Source of the DNA: CAWFLT01 sp963816795
GTDB lineage: Bacteria > Acidobacteriota > Vicinamibacteria > Vicinamibacterales > SCN-69-37
Length of the DNA stretch: 64,000 bases
Assembly: GCA_963816795.1 (NCBI GenBank)
Contig: CAWFLT010000014.1
Span: forward strand, 558,001-622,000
Reading direction: 5' to 3'
Part shown: one piece after another, positions 8,427 through 16,230 of the stretch
Position numbering within the stretch: the first letter of the stretch is position 1
Layout: each line of letters starts with the position of its first letter
The notes under the pieces: generated by a model
The model's input: the letters and a program-made list of their open reading frames with translations, nothing else
What the model was told of the DNA's origin: nothing
Databases searched by the model: none
Position numbers and translations under genes: made by a program

Positions 8427-10265
8427 ATGTCTCGATCGCTTTCCGGCTCGCAGGAGATCGCCAACCCGTTGCGGCGCAATGTCGCGATCATCGCCCACGT
8501 CGACCATGGGAAGACGACGCTGGTGGACGGGTTGCTCCATCAGAGCGGCATCTTTCGTGTGAATGAGCGGATCGCCGAGCGGGCCATGGACTCCAACGAG
8601 CTCGAACGCGAGCGCGGCATCACGATCCTGGCCAAGAACACGGCCGTTCCGTACGCCGGCCACCTCATCAATATCGTCGACACCCCCGGCCACGCCGACT
8701 TCGGCGGCGAAGTCGAACGCACGTTGTCGATGGTCGACGGCGTCATGCTGCTGGTGGACGCCTCGGAGGGTCCGCTGCCACAGACCCGGTTCGTGCTCAG
8801 GAAGGCCCTCGAGCGCGGGCTGCCGCCCATCGTGGTCGTGAACAAGATCGATCGCAGCGACGCGCGGTCGCAGGCGGTGCTCAACGAGGTCTATGACCTG
8901 TTCATCGACCTCGACGCGACCGAGGATCAACTCGACTTCCCGGTCCTCTACACGGACGCGCGCCGCGGCACCGCGACCGCCGACCTGGCCGTGCCAGGGA
9001 CGGACCTGCGGCCCCTCTTCGACGCCATCATCGAGCGCACGCCGGCCCCGCGCGGCGTCGTCGCGGCGCCCCTGCAGGCGCTCGTCGCGAATCTGGATTC
9101 GAGTGACTACCTCGGCCGCCTGGCCATCGGCCGGATCTTCAACGGCCAGGTCAAGGTCGGCGATCCGATCGCCGTCTGCAAGCTCGACGGCACGATCCAG
9201 CGGACCGTCGTCACGAAGCTGTTCATGTTCGAGGGATTGAAGCGCGTCGACGTGACCGAGGCTGCGGCCGGGGACATCATCTGCCTCGCCGGCATCGAGA
9301 ACATCATGATCGGGGAGACGATCGCCGACGGCGAATCGCCGGTCGCGATCCCGCCGACCGCGATCGACGAGCCCACCGTCTCGATGATCTTCGGCGTCAG
9401 TACGTCCCCGTTCTCCGGCCGCGACGGCAAGTTCGTCACCTCCCGGCAGATCAAGGACCGACTCGACCGCGAGCTGCTCGGCAACGTCTCGATCCGTGTC
9501 GAAGCCACCGAGACGCCCGAACAGATGCGGGTCGTGGGACGAGGCGAGCTGCAGCTCTCGATCCTCATCGAGATGATGCGTCGCGAGGGCTACGAGCTGC
9601 AGGTGTCGCGTCCGGAGATCGTCACGAAAGAGATCGGCGGCGTGCTCTCGGAGCCGGTCGAGGAACTGGTCGTCGACGTCGCCGAGGAGTACCAGGGGAT
9701 GGTCATCGCCGAGATCGGCATTCGCCGCGGCGCGATGACGCGGATGGTCAACAACGGCAGCGGTCGCGTCCGCCTCGAATTCCGGATTCCTGCGCGTGGA
9801 TTGATCGGGTTCCGCTCGAAGTTCCTCACCGAGACGCGGGGCACGGGCATCATGCACCACATCTTCTCGGGCTGGGAACCGTGGCACGGCCCGATTCCCT
9901 CCCGGCCCAGCGGCAGCCTGGTCGCCGACCGGCCGGGGCCGGCAACGGCCCACGCGATCGGGAACATGCAGGAACGCGGCGAGATGTTCATCGAGCCGGC
10001 CACGGCGGTGTATGAGGGCATGATCGTCGGCGAGAACGCCCGGCCGAACGACCTCGACGTGAACATCACGCGCGAGAAGAAGCAGACGAACATGCGGGCG
10101 TCCACGGCCGACGAGGCGGTCCGGCTGATTCCGCCGCGGCAGCTCAGCCTGGAGCAGGCGATCGAGTTCATCAACGACGACGAGCTCGTCGAGGTGACGC
10201 CAAAGTTCCTGCGGCTCAGAAAGAAGATCCTCGCCGCCAACATGCGGCCGAAGCGCATGGCCTGA
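8427..10265 (+). CDS. typA: Ribosome-associated GTPase TypA/BipA
   Basis: A translational GTPase of 612 residues, the usual length, that acts on the ribosome in assembly and stress or cold adaptation. G1 is AHVDHGKTTL, G3 DTPGHADFGGE and G4 NKID; switch I is in NELERERGITIL. The EF-G-like domains II, III and V follow, and the TypA-specific C-terminal domain ends with RLRKKILAANMRPKR. A TATACT box at 8415-8420 lies seven bases before the ATG, pointing to a leaderless transcript, though GGGAGG (8421-8426) touches the start codon. Single gene, divergent from the Rieske operon. Confidence 0.96.
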   Translation: MSRSLSGSQEIANPLRRNVAIIAHVDHGKTTLVDGLLHQSGIFRVNERIAERAMDSNELERERGITILAKNTAVPYAGHLINIVDTPGHADFGGEVERTLSMVDGVMLLVDASEGPLPQTRFVLRKALERGLPPIVVVNKIDRSDARSQAVLNEVYDLFIDLDATEDQLDFPVLYTDARRGTATADLAVPGTDLRPLFDAIIERTPAPRGVVAAPLQALVANLDSSDYLGRLAIGRIFNGQVKVGDPIAVCKLDGTIQRTVVTKLFMFEGLKRVDVTEAAAGDIICLAGIENIMIGETIADGESPVAIPPTAIDEPTVSMIFGVSTSPFSGRDGKFVTSRQIKDRLDRELLGNVSIRVEATETPEQMRVVGRGELQLSILIEMMRREGYELQVSRPEIVTKEIGGVLSEPVEELVVDVAEEYQGMVIAEIGIRRGAMTRMVNNGSGRVRLEFRIPARGLIGFRSKFLTETRGTGIMHHIFSGWEPWHGPIPSRPSGSLVADRPGPATAHAIGNMQERGEMFIEPATAVYEGMIVGENARPNDLDVNITREKKQTNMRASTADEAVRLIPPRQLSLEQAIEFINDDELVEVTPKFLRLRKKILAANMRPKRMA

Positions 10266-10284
10266 TCGCCCTATACTGGGCGCC

Positions 10285-11421
10285 GTGACTTGGAGCCGCC
10301 TCAGGCCATTCTTGTGGCCGCTCGTCATCGTGGTCGTCGCGGCCGTCATCTACAACGTCAGGATTCAGCGCGAAATGAGGGACTTCGCGGTCGTCCGGAC
10401 GGCGGGGGCACGCGCGCTCGCCGCCGAGACGCTCTACCGCGAGACCGATGGACACTACCAGTACAAGTACCTGCCGGCGTTCGCGTTCGCGATGGCGCCA
10501 TTCGCGCACCTGGAGCTCGAGTCGGCGAAGGTCATCTGGTTCGCGCTGTCCGTCGGTCTGCTGAGCGCGCTCATCCGGTGGTCCGTCCGTGGCCTCCCGG
10601 AGCGCCGGCGATCCGAGCGCGCGCTGATCTGGCTGGCGATCCTGTTCATGGGCAAGTTCTACGGACACGAACTGAACCTCGGTCAGACGAACATCCTGCT
10701 TGGCACAGTGCTGGTCGGCGCGCTCCTCTCAGCCCAGATCGACCAGCCGGCGATCGCCGGCCTCCTCGTCGGCGTCGGCATCTTCATCAAACCGTACGCG
10801 GTGATCCTGCTGCCGTGGCTGCTGGTCGCGACAGGACTGCCGGGCGCACTCGTCGCGAGCGCGGTGCTGCTGGCCGGCCTGCTGATGCCGGCAATCTGGT
10901 ACGGCTGGCAGGGAAACCTGCATGAAATTACGGCGTGGTACCGCACCGTGATGGACACGACGGCGCCGAACCTGCTCGTCTCCGACAACATTTCGTTCGC
11001 GACGATGTGGGCGAAGTGGATTGGCATCGGGACGCTGGCCACCCGGCTGGCGATCGCGACCGGGGTGGCCGCCCTGGCGGTGGTCGGTTTCGCCATCAGC
11101 CGGCGGCGTGCGGTCGGCGAACCGAGCTACCTCGAGTTCGGGATGCTGATGCTCCTCATCCCCCTGCTCTCGCCGCAGGGCTGGGACTACGTCCTGCTGC
11201 TCGCAACGCCGGCGATCGTCTGCCTGATCGATCGACTCGGCGACATGTCGCGGCCATGGCGAATCTTCACCCTCGCCGCGCTCATCTTCATGAGCTTCAC
11301 GATTTTCGATCTGCTCGGACGAACGCTCTATACGAAGATGATGGCGATCTCGATCGTCTCCATCTGCGCGCTGGCGCTCCTCGCGTCGCTCGCCCACCTG
11401 CGGTACAAGCAACTCGCGTAA
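10285..11421 (+). CDS. GT87/DUF2029-like membrane glycosyltransferase
   Basis: A polytopic protein of 378 residues with about ten hydrophobic segments. Features typical of the GT-C type GT87 mannosyltransferase family are YKYLPAFAFAMAPF, the QTNILLG motif and IKPYAVILLPWLL. Such enzymes use polyprenyl-phosphate sugars and build cell-envelope glycans on the periplasmic side. The catalytic acidic residue is not identified with certainty. Start is GTG 10285, eight bases after TATACT (10272-10277), without a Shine-Dalgarno sequence. Substrate unknown. Confidence 0.75.
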   Translation: MTWSRLRPFLWPLVIVVVAAVIYNVRIQREMRDFAVVRTAGARALAAETLYRETDGHYQYKYLPAFAFAMAPFAHLELESAKVIWFALSVGLLSALIRWSVRGLPERRRSERALIWLAILFMGKFYGHELNLGQTNILLGTVLVGALLSAQIDQPAIAGLLVGVGIFIKPYAVILLPWLLVATGLPGALVASAVLLAGLLMPAIWYGWQGNLHEITAWYRTVMDTTAPNLLVSDNISFATMWAKWIGIGTLATRLAIATGVAALAVVGFAISRRRAVGEPSYLEFGMLMLLIPLLSPQGWDYVLLLATPAIVCLIDRLGDMSRPWRIFTLAALIFMSFTIFDLLGRTLYTKMMAISIVSICALALLASLAHLRYKQLA

Positions 11422-11429
11422 CGTCTCCG

Positions 11430-11456
11430 CTTCGTGTGCTTCGTGTTGAAAGATCT
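11430..11456. repeat. 27-bp copy of the CTTCGTG dispersed repeat
   Basis: This 27-base segment is the exact reverse complement of 50967-50993. It lies between the convergent glycosyltransferase and the secreted protein at 11464, and so belongs to the CTTCGTG/CACGAAG array family described at 50967-51133. Confidence 0.8.
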
Positions 11457-11463
11457 GAGCGCG

Positions 11464-11985
11464 TTACCCGATTTTCGCGCTCTTGAGAAAGCTGCCGATG
11501 CTGTCGCTCCACTTGGCGACCGTCTTGGCGGGACCGGTGATCTTGACGAAGTACGGTCCTTCGGTCGACTCGATGACGGCAGCGCGAAGATGAAAACCCG
11601 GTTTGTTGTGACGTTCCGTGGATCCGGGCGTGACTTCCGCGACGTAGGTCCCTGGAACGTCGATCACCGTGACCTTCAATCCACCGGCGCTCACGAGCGT
11701 TGAAGTCTTGGCGATTTCCTTCGAGGCTCGTCCGTCGGGCTGCGTCATCTGACCAATCCAGCGATCGAGATTCGCCTGGACGCTGCCGCCCTGCCCGCCG
11801 AAGTAGTAGACGACGACCTCCACATCTTCAGCATCGCCGGCGATTCGCGCCAACGTGTATTCGGCGATGCGCATTGTCGACGCCGTCGGCTTCGACACCC
11901 AGCCGGCTGGAACATCGAACTTGAGCGCCGCAGGCATCCCGGTGGCGGCCATCGTCATCAGCGTCAGACTCGCGAGGATCCTCAT
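11464..11985 (-). CDS. Secreted protein of unknown function
   Basis: I do not recognise this 173-residue protein. The N-terminus (MRILASLTLMTMAATGMPAALKF) is a signal peptide. The mature part contains a Trp/Gly beta-rich region (FDVPAGWVSKPTASTMRIAEYTL, cited only in part) and ends SDSIGSFLKSAKIG. The pattern 'PAGW...MR.A.Y...' with a late 'F..K...P...V......' is seen in acidobacterial periplasmic proteins of unknown role. It stands alone, convergent with the glycosyltransferase gene. Confidence 0.6.
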   Translation of the reverse strand: MRILASLTLMTMAATGMPAALKFDVPAGWVSKPTASTMRIAEYTLARIAGDAEDVEVVVYYFGGQGGSVQANLDRWIGQMTQPDGRASKEIAKTSTLVSAGGLKVTVIDVPGTYVAEVTPGSTERHNKPGFHLRAAVIESTEGPYFVKITGPAKTVAKWSDSIGSFLKSAKIG

Positions 11986-12009
11986 TACGCTCTCCCCCTC
12001 CCGCGGCTC

Positions 12010-12049
12010 ACCCGCCTTCGCCCGCGGCGCGGGCTACGGCGAGGCAGGC
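12010..12049. repeat. 40-bp dispersed repeat, copy 1
   Basis: A 40-bp segment (core CCGCCTTCGCCCGC then GGGCTACGGCG) recurs at 47059-47098 with four mismatches. It is followed by CGCGCTACGTACCT, which recurs near 19765. It sits in the gap between two minus-strand genes. Confidence 0.75.
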
Positions 12050-12085
12050 AGCCCGGGCCGCGCTACGTACCTCGCCCCGCACCTG

Positions 12086-13078
12086 CTACCCCGCGAGGCT
12101 CCAGTCGGTATGCGGCGCCTTGTTCTTCACGATCCACCCGTAAACGAGGCGCCCATAGGTCTGCCATCTCATGCGCTTCTGCTGATAGAACGGCCGAAGT
12201 TCCCGCTGCAGGGCGGGCAGATGGTAGAACGGCACGCCGGGAAAGTAATGGTGCTCGAGGTGGAAGTTCGAATTCAGGAACGCGAAGTTCCAGAACCAGT
12301 GCCCGCGCATCAGCGTGCCCCACTTCGCCGGGTCGTTTGGATCGATGTCGTAGTGCTGGCCGAGGCGGTTCAGGGTAAATGCGATGGGGAACACGAAGAA
12401 CACCGGGATCACGTGCGCGCGAAGTGCCGCCGCCGGCCCGAAGAACCACCACAGCGCGGCGATCGCGCTCAAGTGGAACACGATCGACACCCGCCGCTCC
12501 GTGCCGATCGTTCGTTGCAGACCTGCGGGATACGTCACCGTCTCGCGTCGTGCCGCCCTGAAGTAGATCGGAAAGAGCGCCGGCGTCGCATAGAGCAGCT
12601 TGTACCAGCGGGCATTGATCTTCGGCGAGAGATGATGCCGTTTCGGGTCGTCCTCGCTCGAACCCAGCTCCGCGTGATGGTCGAGGTGCCAGCGGGTGAA
12701 CTGGGTGGCCGAGATGCCGCTGGGAATGGCATAGGCCAGTCCGAGCACCCGCTCGGCGACGGGATGACGTTTGACGAAGACCAGATGGTGCAGCACCTCG
12801 TGCAGGAGGATGGTGAAGTTGAACACCGTGAACCCCTGCACGAACACCAGCGGAATCCAGACCCACGGCGTCGTGAACCGGACCAGGGCCCACGTCGTCA
12901 GCGCCAGGATCGCGAACTGTCGAATCGCGACGACAAAATGACGCGCCGCCGACTTGGTGTGCAGCCGGCGCATCGCGTCGCGGCTGATGGCCCGCCCGAG
13001 CTCCGCCCGCAGCGCCGTGGCATGCTGCGAGTAGTAGTGACCCTTCACTACTACGATTGTAATGGGCCATGAGGGCAA
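12086..13078 (-). CDS. Membrane fatty-acid desaturase
   Basis: A di-iron membrane desaturase that introduces a double bond into an acyl chain. The three His boxes are HEVLHH (about residue 93), HLDHH and HLEHH, separated by hydrophobic segments in the normal layout. The 330-residue length is normal. Start is uncertain: ATG 13078 lies inside a short-motif repeat array, while GTG 13048 would begin at a 10-bp perfect inverted repeat (13031-13054) and fits the family N-terminus as well. Lone gene; membrane fluidity or carotenoid/lipid modification is the likely role. Confidence 0.85.
   Translation of the reverse strand: MPSWPITIVVVKGHYYSQHATALRAELGRAISRDAMRRLHTKSAARHFVVAIRQFAILALTTWALVRFTTPWVWIPLVFVQGFTVFNFTILLHEVLHHLVFVKRHPVAERVLGLAYAIPSGISATQFTRWHLDHHAELGSSEDDPKRHHLSPKINARWYKLLYATPALFPIYFRAARRETVTYPAGLQRTIGTERRVSIVFHLSAIAALWWFFGPAAALRAHVIPVFFVFPIAFTLNRLGQHYDIDPNDPAKWGTLMRGHWFWNFAFLNSNFHLEHHYFPGVPFYHLPALQRELRPFYQQKRMRWQTYGRLVYGWIVKNKAPHTDWSLAG
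13031..13054. promoter_or_regulatory. 10-bp inverted repeat at the desaturase 5' end
   Basis: GTAGTAGTGA (13031-13040) and TCACTACTAC (13045-13054) are perfect complements with a 4-base loop. The right arm covers the alternative start codon GTG 13048, so an RNA hairpin here could hide it, or the site could bind a dimeric protein. Function is inferred. Confidence 0.45.
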
Positions 13079-13152
13079 TGGGGCAATGGGGCTGAATGAG
13101 GCAATACGAAGGCATTGCCCCTTTGCCTCATTGCCTCATTGCCCCATTGCTT
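13063..13152. repeat. GGGGCAAT octamer array, inverted
   Basis: Copies of GGGGCAAT/GAGGCAAT on the left face copies of ATTGCCCC/ATTGCCTC on the right, giving a long imperfect hairpin. It lies between the desaturase start and the DMT gene stop. A close relative is at 24568-24672. Confidence 0.85.
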
Positions 13153-14084
13153 GATCTCATCCTTGTCAGCGCTACTCCGCTCAGGACGGCGGCTGCACCG
13201 GCGATCTTGACGGTCGAGATTGGCTCGCCCAGCCAGATCGCGGCCACCGCCATGGCGACAATGGGAACGACGTTTGAATAGACCGACGTGCGCGCTGCGC
13301 CGATTCGCTGAACGCCGATGTACCAAATCAGGTACGCCAGATTCAGCGCCAGCAGTGCTGACAAGACCAGGGACACCCAGGTTGCGCCACTGACCGCCGC
13401 CCAGTTCACCGTCACGATTTGCCGCAGAGAGATGACTACGTACGGCACCGTGCCGATCAGCATGGTCATTCCCGTGACGTAGAGCGGCGAGTGCCGCGCG
13501 ATCAGCCGGCTGGCCCCCAGGGTGTATGCGGCCCAGCAGCCGACAGACACCATCATCAGGACGTCGCCGCGCAGGGTCGTGCCGCCGAACGAGGCGCCGT
13601 GGCCGACGACAAAGTAGATGCCTGAAATGGAGATGGCGGCGCCGATCCAATGGAGTCGGCCGATGCGCTCGCGGCCGAGCCCGGCCGAGACGATGGCGAC
13701 GACCACCGGCGTCGCGCCGATGATCAGGGCGGCGTTCGAGACGCTGGTCAGGGCGACGCCGCTGGCGAAGCAGATCTGGTAGCCGAGGTGCCCGACGAGG
13801 CCGAGCCAGAGGAGATCCCAGCGGTCCCGCCGGGTGAGCGCGTTCGGCGTGTAGAGGGCCGACGACAGCGTCCCGGCCGCGGTCGTCGCGCGCGCGCGCG
13901 CGACGTGAATGGCGGCGACGTAGACGAGCGACGACAGGATCAGGCGGAATGCGTTGAACGGCTGGGGCGGAATCTCATCAAACGCGCGTTTGATGACGCT
14001 GTAGTTGACGCCCCAGATCACGACCATCAACACGAGCAGGCCGTCGATGGCCGTGACGCGCGAGGTCATGAGGCGCGAGGACAT
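13128..14084 (-). CDS. DMT-superfamily (EamA) transporter
   Basis: An inner-membrane protein with ten predicted helices in two five-helix EamA repeats; WGVNYSVIKRAFDEIPP in the first repeat and WAAYTLGASRLIARHSP in the second are the typical EamA signatures. Likely an amino acid or metabolite exporter. I prefer ATG 14084 (MSSRLMTSRV) or 14069: the longer reading from 14120 would run through the transcription terminator at 14111-14133. About 318 residues. Confidence 0.85.
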   Translation of the reverse strand: MSSRLMTSRVTAIDGLLVLMVVIWGVNYSVIKRAFDEIPPQPFNAFRLILSSLVYVAAIHVARARATTAAGTLSSALYTPNALTRRDRWDLLWLGLVGHLGYQICFASGVALTSVSNAALIIGATPVVVAIVSAGLGRERIGRLHWIGAAISISGIYFVVGHGASFGGTTLRGDVLMMVSVGCWAAYTLGASRLIARHSPLYVTGMTMLIGTVPYVVISLRQIVTVNWAAVSGATWVSLVLSALLALNLAYLIWYIGVQRIGAARTSVYSNVVPIVAMAVAAIWLGEPISTVKIAGAAAVLSGVALTRMRSSNGAMRQ

Positions 14085-14110
14085 CGGGTGTCTTTTTACA
14101 CGGTCTGCGT

Positions 14111-14133
14111 AAAACGACACCCGATGTCGTTTT
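14111..14133. terminator. Bidirectional-looking intrinsic terminator after atpE
   Basis: AAAACGACA, loop CCCGA, TGTCGTTTT: a perfect 9-bp stem with a T run on one side and an A run on the other. It begins just after the atpE stop (14135), so it ends the atpZ-I-B-E transcript on the minus strand. Confidence 0.85.
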
Positions 14134-14134
14134 C

Positions 14135-14482
14135 TTAGGCGAACGGCTTCACGAAGAACAGGATCAGCGAGATGAGCAGCACGTAGATGACGAGCGACTC
14201 AATCAGCACGAGACCGAGAATCAGGACGCCGCGGATGTCGGCCGAGGCGCTCGGATTGCGGGCGATGGCTTCGGCCGCCGAGCCGATGGCCTTGCCCTGG
14301 CCGATGGCGCCGAGCCCCGCCGCAATGCCGAGCGCGAAGCCGGCGGTGAGGATGGAGGCCACCACCTTGTCGAGGCCGCCGCCGCCCGCGGAACTGGCCG
14401 CGTCCTGGGCCGACAGAGGCGCGACCGCCGCCAGTGCCAACCACAACCCAATCGCAATTGCCCCAACTCGCCTGCTCACCAT
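14135..14482 (-). CDS. atpE: ATP synthase Fo subunit c with long N-terminal leader
   Basis: The c-ring subunit whose carboxylate carries the coupling ion through the membrane. Two helices are clear; the ion-binding Glu is E95 (LVLIESLVIY), with Q62 (IGQGKA), S96 and Y100 around it. At 115 residues it is ~35 longer than usual because of an N-terminal segment (LWLALAAVAPLSAQ) that looks like a cleavable signal followed by an Ala/Ser/Gly linker. Q62, S96 and Y100 occur in Na+-binding rings, but L97 replaces the usual Thr, so ion choice is open. AGGAGG lies six bases before ATG 14482. It has its own promoter (14531-14559) and is followed by a terminator. Confidence 0.95.
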   Translation of the reverse strand: MVSRRVGAIAIGLWLALAAVAPLSAQDAASSAGGGGLDKVVASILTAGFALGIAAGLGAIGQGKAIGSAAEAIARNPSASADIRGVLILGLVLIESLVIYVLLISLILFFVKPFA

Positions 14483-14530
14483 CTGCCTCCTGTAGCTACC
14501 GCGGAGGTCCGCATGGACCCCTGCTCCGAT

Positions 14531-14559
14531 ACTATGTGAAATATTTCACAAACTGTCAA
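14531..14559 (-). promoter_or_regulatory. atpE promoter with Rex-like operator in its spacer
   Basis: Read on the minus strand, a perfect -35 TTGACA (14559-14554) is followed by a 17-bp spacer and CATAGT (14536-14531) as -10. The spacer is filled by the palindrome TGTGAAATATTTCACA (14550-14535), which reaches into the -10. With flanks it matches the Rex consensus TTGTGAANNNNTTCACAA at all but the last base; it also fits the CRP pattern TGTGA-N6-TCACA. A bound repressor would block RNA polymerase. Start point is about 14524, giving a ~40-base leader before atpE. Confidence 0.75.
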
Positions 14560-14582
14560 TCCGCGCCCGCCGCCGCTACGGA

Positions 14583-14676
14583 CCGTTCCCACTTTCCCGT
14601 AGCGAGCAACCTGCTGAACTTGGGCCAAATGTCTCGCGATCCACACGGTTTTGGCTCGACGCGGAAGTGGGAACGG
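14583..14676. repeat. Wide inverted repeat in the atpB-atpE gap
   Basis: CCGTTCCCACTT (14583-14594) and AAGTGGGAACGG (14665-14676) are perfect 12-bp complements about 70 bases apart, just after the atpB stop and before the atpE promoter. As RNA it could stop or process the upstream atpZIB transcript. Confidence 0.6.
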
Positions 14677-14678
14677 CC

Positions 14679-15488
14679 CTACGCCGCCGCCGCGGCAGGC
14701 CCGGTGACCGGCGCGTGCGCGTCATGCGCGTGATCGTGGGCGTCGTCATGATGCTCGCTCAGCACGGCGCCCTGCAGGTAGATGATGCTCAACAGGACGA
14801 ACACGAACGCCTGCAACCCGCTCGTCAGCAGCCCGAGCACCATGATCGGCAGCGGCGCGATGAACGGCACGATGAACGCGAGAATCATGATGACCAGCTC
14901 TTCGCCGAAGATGTTGCCGAACAGCCGCAGTGACAGCGACAGCACGCGCGAGAGATGGCTGATGATCTCGATCGGGAACATGATCGGGATCACCCACCAC
15001 GGCGTGCCGGGCGGCCCGGCAAAGTGCTTGATGTAGGAGATGGGTCCCACCGCGATGATGCCCTGCATGTGGTAGTAGACCCACGTCGTGATCGCACAGC
15101 CGAACGTGACGTTGATGTTGCTCGTCGGCGCCATGAACCCGGGGATCAGCCCCATGTAGTTGCCCACCAGGATGTAGAAGGCCAGCGCGCCGATCAGCGG
15201 CAGGAACTTCCTGCCTTTCGGACCGATCCACTGATCGAGCATGCCCGCCACGGCCGAGACGAGATCCTCGAGCACCAGCTGGAACTTGCCCGGATTCTCC
15301 ACTGACAGCCGCGACCGCAATACCAGACCCAGCACCACGAAGCCGAGCCCGATCAGCCCCGTCATGACGAGGTAGTCGGGGATGACGTGGTGCCCGGGCT
15401 CAGCGTGCAATCCAAACAGGCCAACAATCGGCGCCAACAGGGCGTTCACCCAGTCGACAATCAGCAATGGATGGTGAAGTTTTTCCAT
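14679..15488 (-). CDS. atpB: ATP synthase Fo subunit a
   Basis: The stator channel subunit, 269 residues with five to six helices. The essential Arg is in LSLRLFGN (about residue 188) and the C-terminal helix has the conserved GLQAFVFVLLSIIYLQGA. It forms the two half-channels that load and unload the c-ring. A His/Asp-rich tail (EHHDDAHDHAHDAH) follows the last helix and is unusual; it is probably cytoplasmic or periplasmic and may bind metal (inference). Gap of 3 bp to the upstream atpI-like gene. Confidence 0.95.
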   Translation of the reverse strand: MEKLHHPLLIVDWVNALLAPIVGLFGLHAEPGHHVIPDYLVMTGLIGLGFVVLGLVLRSRLSVENPGKFQLVLEDLVSAVAGMLDQWIGPKGRKFLPLIGALAFYILVGNYMGLIPGFMAPTSNINVTFGCAITTWVYYHMQGIIAVGPISYIKHFAGPPGTPWWVIPIMFPIEIISHLSRVLSLSLRLFGNIFGEELVIMILAFIVPFIAPLPIMVLGLLTSGLQAFVFVLLSIIYLQGAVLSEHHDDAHDHAHDAHAPVTGPAAAAA

Positions 15489-15491
15489 GGA

Positions 15492-15875
15492 TTACGTGCG
15501 GCGGGCGCCTTGCACGAGCTCGAGAGCCGCGGCGGCCACCATCACTGACGCGCCGATCAGCAGCGCGAGTGGAGGGAGCCGCAAACGCGCAATCATAACG
15601 TACGCCATTCCGGCCAGTAAAGCGTACCGGAGCACGAGCCACACCAGCCCTCGACGAGGCCGATGACCCGCCACCCCCTGCGCCACGACAGCTCCCGCCA
15701 GGCCCGACACGCCGGAATGGATGGCCCAGTAGCTCACGCCAATCAGCGACGCGCCGCCGATCACTCCCGCTGCGGCGCGCCAGCCGCCGCCGGGCACGAC
15801 CCACGCCACGATCGCCGCGAGCAGCGCCATGACCACGGCCCGGCGTTCGACCCGCTTCAGAAGTGGGTCGCTCAT
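15492..15875 (-). CDS. AtpI-like ATP synthase subunit I protein
   Basis: A 127-residue membrane protein with four hydrophobic segments, placed directly before atpB and overlapping the upstream AtpZ-like gene by four bases (ATGA). Position, size and helix layout match subunit I, which helps c-ring assembly or Mg2+ supply; sequence conservation in this family is low, so the call rests mainly on context. Confidence 0.7.
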   Translation of the reverse strand: MSDPLLKRVERRAVVMALLAAIVAWVVPGGGWRAAAGVIGGASLIGVSYWAIHSGVSGLAGAVVAQGVAGHRPRRGLVWLVLRYALLAGMAYVMIARLRLPPLALLIGASVMVAAAALELVQGARRT

Positions 15876-16174
15876 TTCAGGTACTTCTTGGTCGCCAGGT
15901 AGACGTTCCGGATGCCGGCAACGAGACCGAGCAGAAAGAACACGAAAAAGAACAGCGGCGACCAGCCGGTGGCCTGGTCAAGCCACCAGCCGACGACGGC
16001 GCCGATGACCAGCGCGATGACAAACGACAGCCCGGCCGAACCGACCATGCCGGCGGCGCTGATGGCCTCGAACCTTCCGGACGCGGCCTGACGCGCGGCG
16101 TCCCGCTTCGATGACGGGACCGATGGGCGGCTCGGCCCGAGCCGGCTCGCGGGGTTCCTGGTCCACTTGGTCAT
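15872..16174 (-). CDS. AtpZ/AtpI-type small membrane protein
   Basis: About 100 residues: a charged N-terminal tail, then two helices (SFVIALVIGAVVGWWLD and FFFVFFLLGLVAGIRNVY), the hallmark of the 'F0F1-ATPase subunit / Ca2+-Mg2+ transporter' family. First gene of the atpZ-I-B-E operon. I start it at ATG 16174; a GTATACC box eight bases upstream suggests a leaderless start, and the same palindromic GTATAC serves the divergent VWFA gene. The b, delta and F1 genes are not in the window. Confidence 0.8.
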   Translation of the reverse strand: MTKWTRNPASRLGPSRPSVPSSKRDAARQAASGRFEAISAAGMVGSAGLSFVIALVIGAVVGWWLDQATGWSPLFFFVFFLLGLVAGIRNVYLATKKYLK

Positions 16175-16230
16175 GGTACTCGGTATACTGCGAGACAGGG
16201 AGCCAGCCAACTCGCGCCTTGGGAGTATCC

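Noticed and set aside
8355..10349. 664-codon minus-strand reading frame opposite typA
   Set aside because: Mirror of a highly conserved GTPase in GC-rich DNA; its product is Arg/Asp-rich with no domain and no ribosome site.
14535..14550. CRP site as the sole reading of the atpE palindrome
   Set aside because: TGTGA-N6-TCACA fits, but the inner AA/TT bases and the spacer position fit Rex as well or better; kept as an open alternative rather than a firm CRP call.
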